Positions 15,973 through 18,473 of a DNA stretch of 18,473 nucleotides are shown piece by piece. The DNA comes from JBDTRY01 sp039931435 (GTDB lineage: Bacteria; Acidobacteriota; Thermoanaerobaculia; Gp7-AA8): contig JBDTRY010000056.1 in NCBI GenBank assembly GCA_039931435.1, positions 1 through 18,473 on the forward strand. The letters run 5' to 3'. The translations under genes were made by a program, and so were the position numbers. Each line of letters opens with the position of its first letter. Position 1 is the first letter of the stretch. A model generated the notes under the pieces. The model was given only the letters and a program-made list of their open reading frames with translations, was not told the origin of the DNA and made no database searches.

Positions 15973-16919
15973 TCACCTGGAACAGCTGCCGTTTTCTGGA
16001 CCGGTGCTGCGACGGTATTCGGCAGCAGGACATCCCGCTGGAACTGATCGTCGTTGACAATGCATCGTCGGATCGTTCCGTGGAAGCAATCCTGGAACGC
16101 ATTCCCGAGGCCTCCGTCATTCGCAACGGCAGCAACGTCGGGTTCAGCGCGGCTGCCAATCAGGGAATCCAGTCGTCATCCGCCCCGTTCGTTCTGCTCC
16201 TCAATCCCGACGTATTTCTCTGCTCCGGTTTCGCCGGCAAGCTGATCGAGGCGATGGAGCGAAAAGGGGAACGTACGGGATCGGCCACTGGAAAACTCCT
16301 GCGCGGACGCGGAGTTGGGATCGAGCCCACGAAAATCGTCGACTCCAGAGGAATCAGAATGACGCGAAATGGCCGGCATCTGGACATTGATGCCGGTCGG
16401 GAAGATTCCGAGACAGACGCCAGCGTAACGGAGGTATTCGGCGTGTCTGGCGCGGCGGCTCTCTATAGACGAGAATTTCTTCGCGACGTGGCAGTCGATG
16501 GGCAGCCCTTCGACAACGCTTTCTTCGCCTATCGTGAGGATGCCGACCTCTCATGGCGGGGTCGACTCTTCGGATGGAACGCCATCTACGTTCCGTCAGC
16601 CGTGGCCTACCACGTCCGTTCCGTGACGCCCGAACGAAGACGCACTCTTCCGGATGCAATCAACTTTCATTCGGTGAAGAACCGGTTTCAATTGAGGCTG
16701 AAAAACCAGGGGCTCTATCTGGCTATGCGGAACGCACCGTTCGAGCTCGGCCGCGATCTTCTCGTGCTCGCTTCCACGCTCCTCACCGAGCGCAGTTCTC
16801 TTCCCGCCTGGCCCTGGTTGTGGCAACATCGCCACGACGTGATGCGGAAGCGGAGGGAGATCCAGCGCCGGCGAACGGTTGACGACCGGGAGCTTGCGCG
16901 CTGGTTCACGGGCTGGTGA
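15945..16919 (+). CDS. Glycosyltransferase family 2
   Basis: GT-A fold transferase of 324 aa with a standard start: LSIVLITWNSCRFLDRC (5-21), VVDNASSDRS (36-45), NGSNVGFSAAANQG, the DXD-like NPD at 87-89, GVSGAAALYRREFL and YREDADLSWRGRL around 196-208 with the catalytic Asp. Sequence blocks VTWNS/ITWNS, DNAS-x-D and NPD are shared with the preceding GT2, consistent with paralogs that add successive sugars. It starts 28 bases before the end of the previous gene, with an imperfect AGGGA 12 bases upstream, and its TGA overlaps the GTG of the following GT4 gene (GTGA). Function is predicted to be one step in assembly of the lipid-linked repeat unit. Confidence 0.87.
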   Translation: MGSKLSIVLITWNSCRFLDRCCDGIRQQDIPLELIVVDNASSDRSVEAILERIPEASVIRNGSNVGFSAAANQGIQSSSAPFVLLLNPDVFLCSGFAGKLIEAMERKGERTGSATGKLLRGRGVGIEPTKIVDSRGIRMTRNGRHLDIDAGREDSETDASVTEVFGVSGAAALYRREFLRDVAVDGQPFDNAFFAYREDADLSWRGRLFGWNAIYVPSAVAYHVRSVTPERRRTLPDAINFHSVKNRFQLRLKNQGLYLAMRNAPFELGRDLLVLASTLLTERSSLPAWPWLWQHRHDVMRKRREIQRRRTVDDRELARWFTGW

Positions 16920-18031
16920 GGCCGGCCGCAGCTCCGTTGCGCATCGCAATCCTCGGTACACGGGGAGTGCCGCCCGCGTACGGGGGATTCGAGACATTCG
17001 CCGGCGAGATTTCCACCCGCCTCGCCCGCCGAGGCCACGACGTCACCGTCTACTGCCGAAAATCACTTTACCGTGGCGAGCCTTCGATCTGGCACGGGGT
17101 GCGCCGCGTAGAGCTTTCCGCCGTTCGCCACAAATACTTCGAGACCGTCAGTCACACGTTCCTGTCGGCGCTGCATGTGCTTCGCGCCGGAACCGATGTG
17201 GCGCTGGTATGCAACGCCGCCAATGCCTTCGCCCTGCCGATTCTCCGCGTGGCCAGAATTCCGGTGGCCATCAACGTCGACGGCATCGAGCGCACGCGGC
17301 GAAAGTGGAACGCTGCAGGAAGATTCGTCTATCTCGCCGGCGAGGCACTCTCCGCAGAATTCGCTGATGCGCTCATCGCCGATGCCGCAGTGATCGGTGC
17401 CTACTACCTGACGAACTTCGGGCGGCGTCCGGTCATGATTCCCTACGGCTCGCAGTTCTCGACTGCTTCAGATACGGACATCCTGAAGAAGCTCGGAATC
17501 GAGCCACGTCGTTATCTCCTGTATGTGAGCCGATTCGAACCGGAGAACAACCCCCTCGAAGTGTTGCGCTCCTTTCTCGACGCCCGTCTGGATGTGCCAC
17601 TGGTCATGGTCGGTGACGCTCCTTATGCCATGGATCTGGTACGCCAGGTACACGCGCAGAGCACTTCGAACGTCATTCTTCCGGGTGCGATCTACGGCCC
17701 GGACTATGAAACCCTGCAGCGCAATGCCCTGCTCTACATTCAGGCTACCGAGGTGGGTGGAACCCATCCTGCGATGATTGAAGCGATGGCCTCGGGTGGG
17801 GCGGTCCTGGCCAACGACACCCCGGAAAACAGGGAGGTGGGAGGGGATACGGTGCAGTACTTCGACGTCAGGGAGGCCGCCTCGCTGAAAACTTTTCTGC
17901 GCAGGTCCATAGACGCTCCGGCAATGCTGGACGTATATCGTTCGAAAGCGCGGAACCGTGCCCATCAGTTATACGACTGGGAAAGGGTCACGGACGAATA
18001 CGAGCGACTTTTTCGTCGATTGGCGCGATGA
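16916..18031 (+). CDS. DUF1972-type glycosyltransferase (GT4, rhamnosyltransferase-like)
   Basis: GT-B transferase of 371 aa. The N-terminus carries the DUF1972 signature GTRGVPPAYGGFETF at residues 14-28. The C-terminal domain has LLYVSRFEPENNPLEVL, VMVGDAPY and the donor-site block EVGGTHPAMIEAMASGG from residue 279, followed by LANDTPENREVGGD. These last blocks are characteristic of the group that includes the streptococcal WchF/Cps2T beta-1,4-rhamnosyltransferases, which often add the second sugar to the lipid-linked glucose. That fits the initiating glycosylphosphotransferase immediately downstream, but the true donor is inferred. The GTG start overlaps the previous TGA by 4 bases and the stop overlaps a possible small ORF in the same way. 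Confidence 0.9.
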   Translation: MRPAAAPLRIAILGTRGVPPAYGGFETFAGEISTRLARRGHDVTVYCRKSLYRGEPSIWHGVRRVELSAVRHKYFETVSHTFLSALHVLRAGTDVALVCNAANAFALPILRVARIPVAINVDGIERTRRKWNAAGRFVYLAGEALSAEFADALIADAAVIGAYYLTNFGRRPVMIPYGSQFSTASDTDILKKLGIEPRRYLLYVSRFEPENNPLEVLRSFLDARLDVPLVMVGDAPYAMDLVRQVHAQSTSNVILPGAIYGPDYETLQRNALLYIQATEVGGTHPAMIEAMASGGAVLANDTPENREVGGDTVQYFDVREAASLKTFLRRSIDAPAMLDVYRSKARNRAHQLYDWERVTDEYERLFRRLAR

Positions 18032-18195
18032 TGGAACGGGAATGCAGCGAATTTCGCATCCATGGGGCGGCGGGATGGGGATCGGATGCCCTGCATCGTG
18101 ATGGGGGCCGTATCTGCATCGAGCTGGATGGATCAGGGCGGAACGTGAAAATCTTCCCGCCGCGGGCGGCAGGGGTTCGAGCTTCATGTTCATGA
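18028..18195 (+). CDS. Possible small ORF, 55 aa, coupled to the DUF1972 gene
   Basis: An ATG at 18028 overlaps the preceding TGA as ATGA and opens a frame of 55 codons ending 6 bases before the glycosylphosphotransferase start. It begins MMERECSEFRIHGAAGWG and includes the segment RICIELDGSGRNVKIFPP. I recognise no family, signal peptide or membrane helix. Third-position G/C is less marked than in the neighbouring transferases, which argues against coding. Otherwise this 170-base stretch has a short hairpin (CCGCC/GGCGG, 18157-18169) without a T-run. Either a small translated protein that keeps ribosomes moving between two genes, or an open frame by chance. Confidence 0.3.
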   Translation: MMERECSEFRIHGAAGWGSDALHRDGGRICIELDGSGRNVKIFPPRAAGVRASCS

Positions 18196-18201
18196 GGGAC
18201 G

Positions 18202-18473
18202 ATGCTTAAGCAGCAGGCGAGAATGATCGCCCGGTTCGTCTACTTTGCGGATATCGCATTGACGACGGCGGCGTTCTTCCTGGCCTTCTTCATTCGCGAT
18301 CACGTCCTGCCGATTCTCGCCCCGGTACGGTTTCCGAACGGGCTCTTCCCTCTGCCTGAGTACCTGAAGGTTTACCCGATCGTCCTGATTATCTGGAGCC
18401 TGCTCCTTTTTTCGCACCATACCTACCACAGCCATCGCACGGTGCAACTGGGCAAGGAAGCCGTGACCATGCT
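18202..18473 (+). CDS. Polyprenyl-phosphate glycosylphosphotransferase, N-terminal fragment
   Basis: Reading is open from the ATG at 18202 to the window end (90 codons plus two bases). The start is basic (MLKQQARMIARF), followed by helix 1 (DIALTTAAFFLAFFIRD), a loop, helix 2 (YPIVLIIWSLLLFS) and then YHSHRTVQLGKE. This is the layout of the N-terminal membrane region of WbaP/WcaJ-type initiating enzymes, where a Y-x-x-x-R segment precedes a CoA-binding-like domain. The catalytic sugar-transferase domain would lie beyond the window. The full enzyme would transfer a sugar-1-phosphate, often glucose or galactose, to undecaprenyl phosphate. GAGGG lies 3 bases before the ATG, closer than ideal; an ATG at 18223 is an alternative start. 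Confidence 0.75.
   Translation, partial: MLKQQARMIARFVYFADIALTTAAFFLAFFIRDHVLPILAPVRFPNGLFPLPEYLKVYPIVLIIWSLLLFSHHTYHSHRTVQLGKEAVTM

Noticed and set aside
18157..18169. CCGCC/GGCGG hairpin before the glycosylphosphotransferase as a terminator
   Set aside because: Short stem with a 3-base loop and no T-run; likely a by-product of high GC content.

Overview
The window is GC-rich, densely packed bacterial chromosome with few and short intergenic gaps. A secreted protein of the 'VWFA-related' type (TIGR03436-like, a family especially expanded in Acidobacteriota), diaminopimelate epimerase, and the uppS-cdsA-dxr-rseP order together suggest a Gram-negative bacterium, most likely of Acidobacteriota. 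That assignment is an inference from gene content, not from a phylogenetic marker.

Left part, 1-1257: the almost complete 3' portion of cinA on the plus strand. Its 3' end overlaps the convergent rseP gene by 35 bases.

Minus-strand block, 8072 down to 1223: a secreted VWA-related protein (TTG start with a perfect AGGAGG site), truA, then uppS-cdsA-dxr-rseP. The last four are a well-known envelope and isoprenoid group: the undecaprenyl carrier lipid, CDP-diacylglycerol, the first committed MEP-pathway step, and the site-2 protease that controls envelope stress. The cdsA stop overlaps the dxr start (ATGA). A 103-base spacer before uppS contains two overlapping, mutually exclusive hairpins.

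Divergent region, 8073-8346: 274 bases without a recognisable gene. It holds the start region of the VWA gene and a bulged hairpin.

Plus-strand block, 8347 to the window end: dapF, then a surface-polysaccharide locus. It contains a polytopic membrane protein of unknown function, a GT-C/GT39-like membrane glycosyltransferase, three GT2 transferases, two GT4 transferases (one of the DUF1972 rhamnosyltransferase-like type), a possible 55-residue small ORF, and the first 90 codons of a polyprenyl-phosphate glycosylphosphotransferase that runs off the window. Starts and stops are mostly abutting or overlapping (7 nt, 0 nt, 28 nt, 4 nt, 4 nt), so this is very likely one or two operons. The working model is that the glycosylphosphotransferase loads the first sugar on undecaprenyl phosphate, the GT2 and GT4 enzymes extend the repeat unit in the cytoplasm, and the two polytopic proteins act on lipid-linked sugars at the periplasmic face. 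No flippase, polymerase or export gene is recognisable inside the window.

The most unusual items are the unassigned 529-residue membrane protein beside the GT-C-like protein, both ending in a predicted beta-rich extracytoplasmic domain; the coupled small ORF; and the paired hairpins before uppS. I see no CRISPR array, tRNA, rRNA, insertion sequence or phage element.
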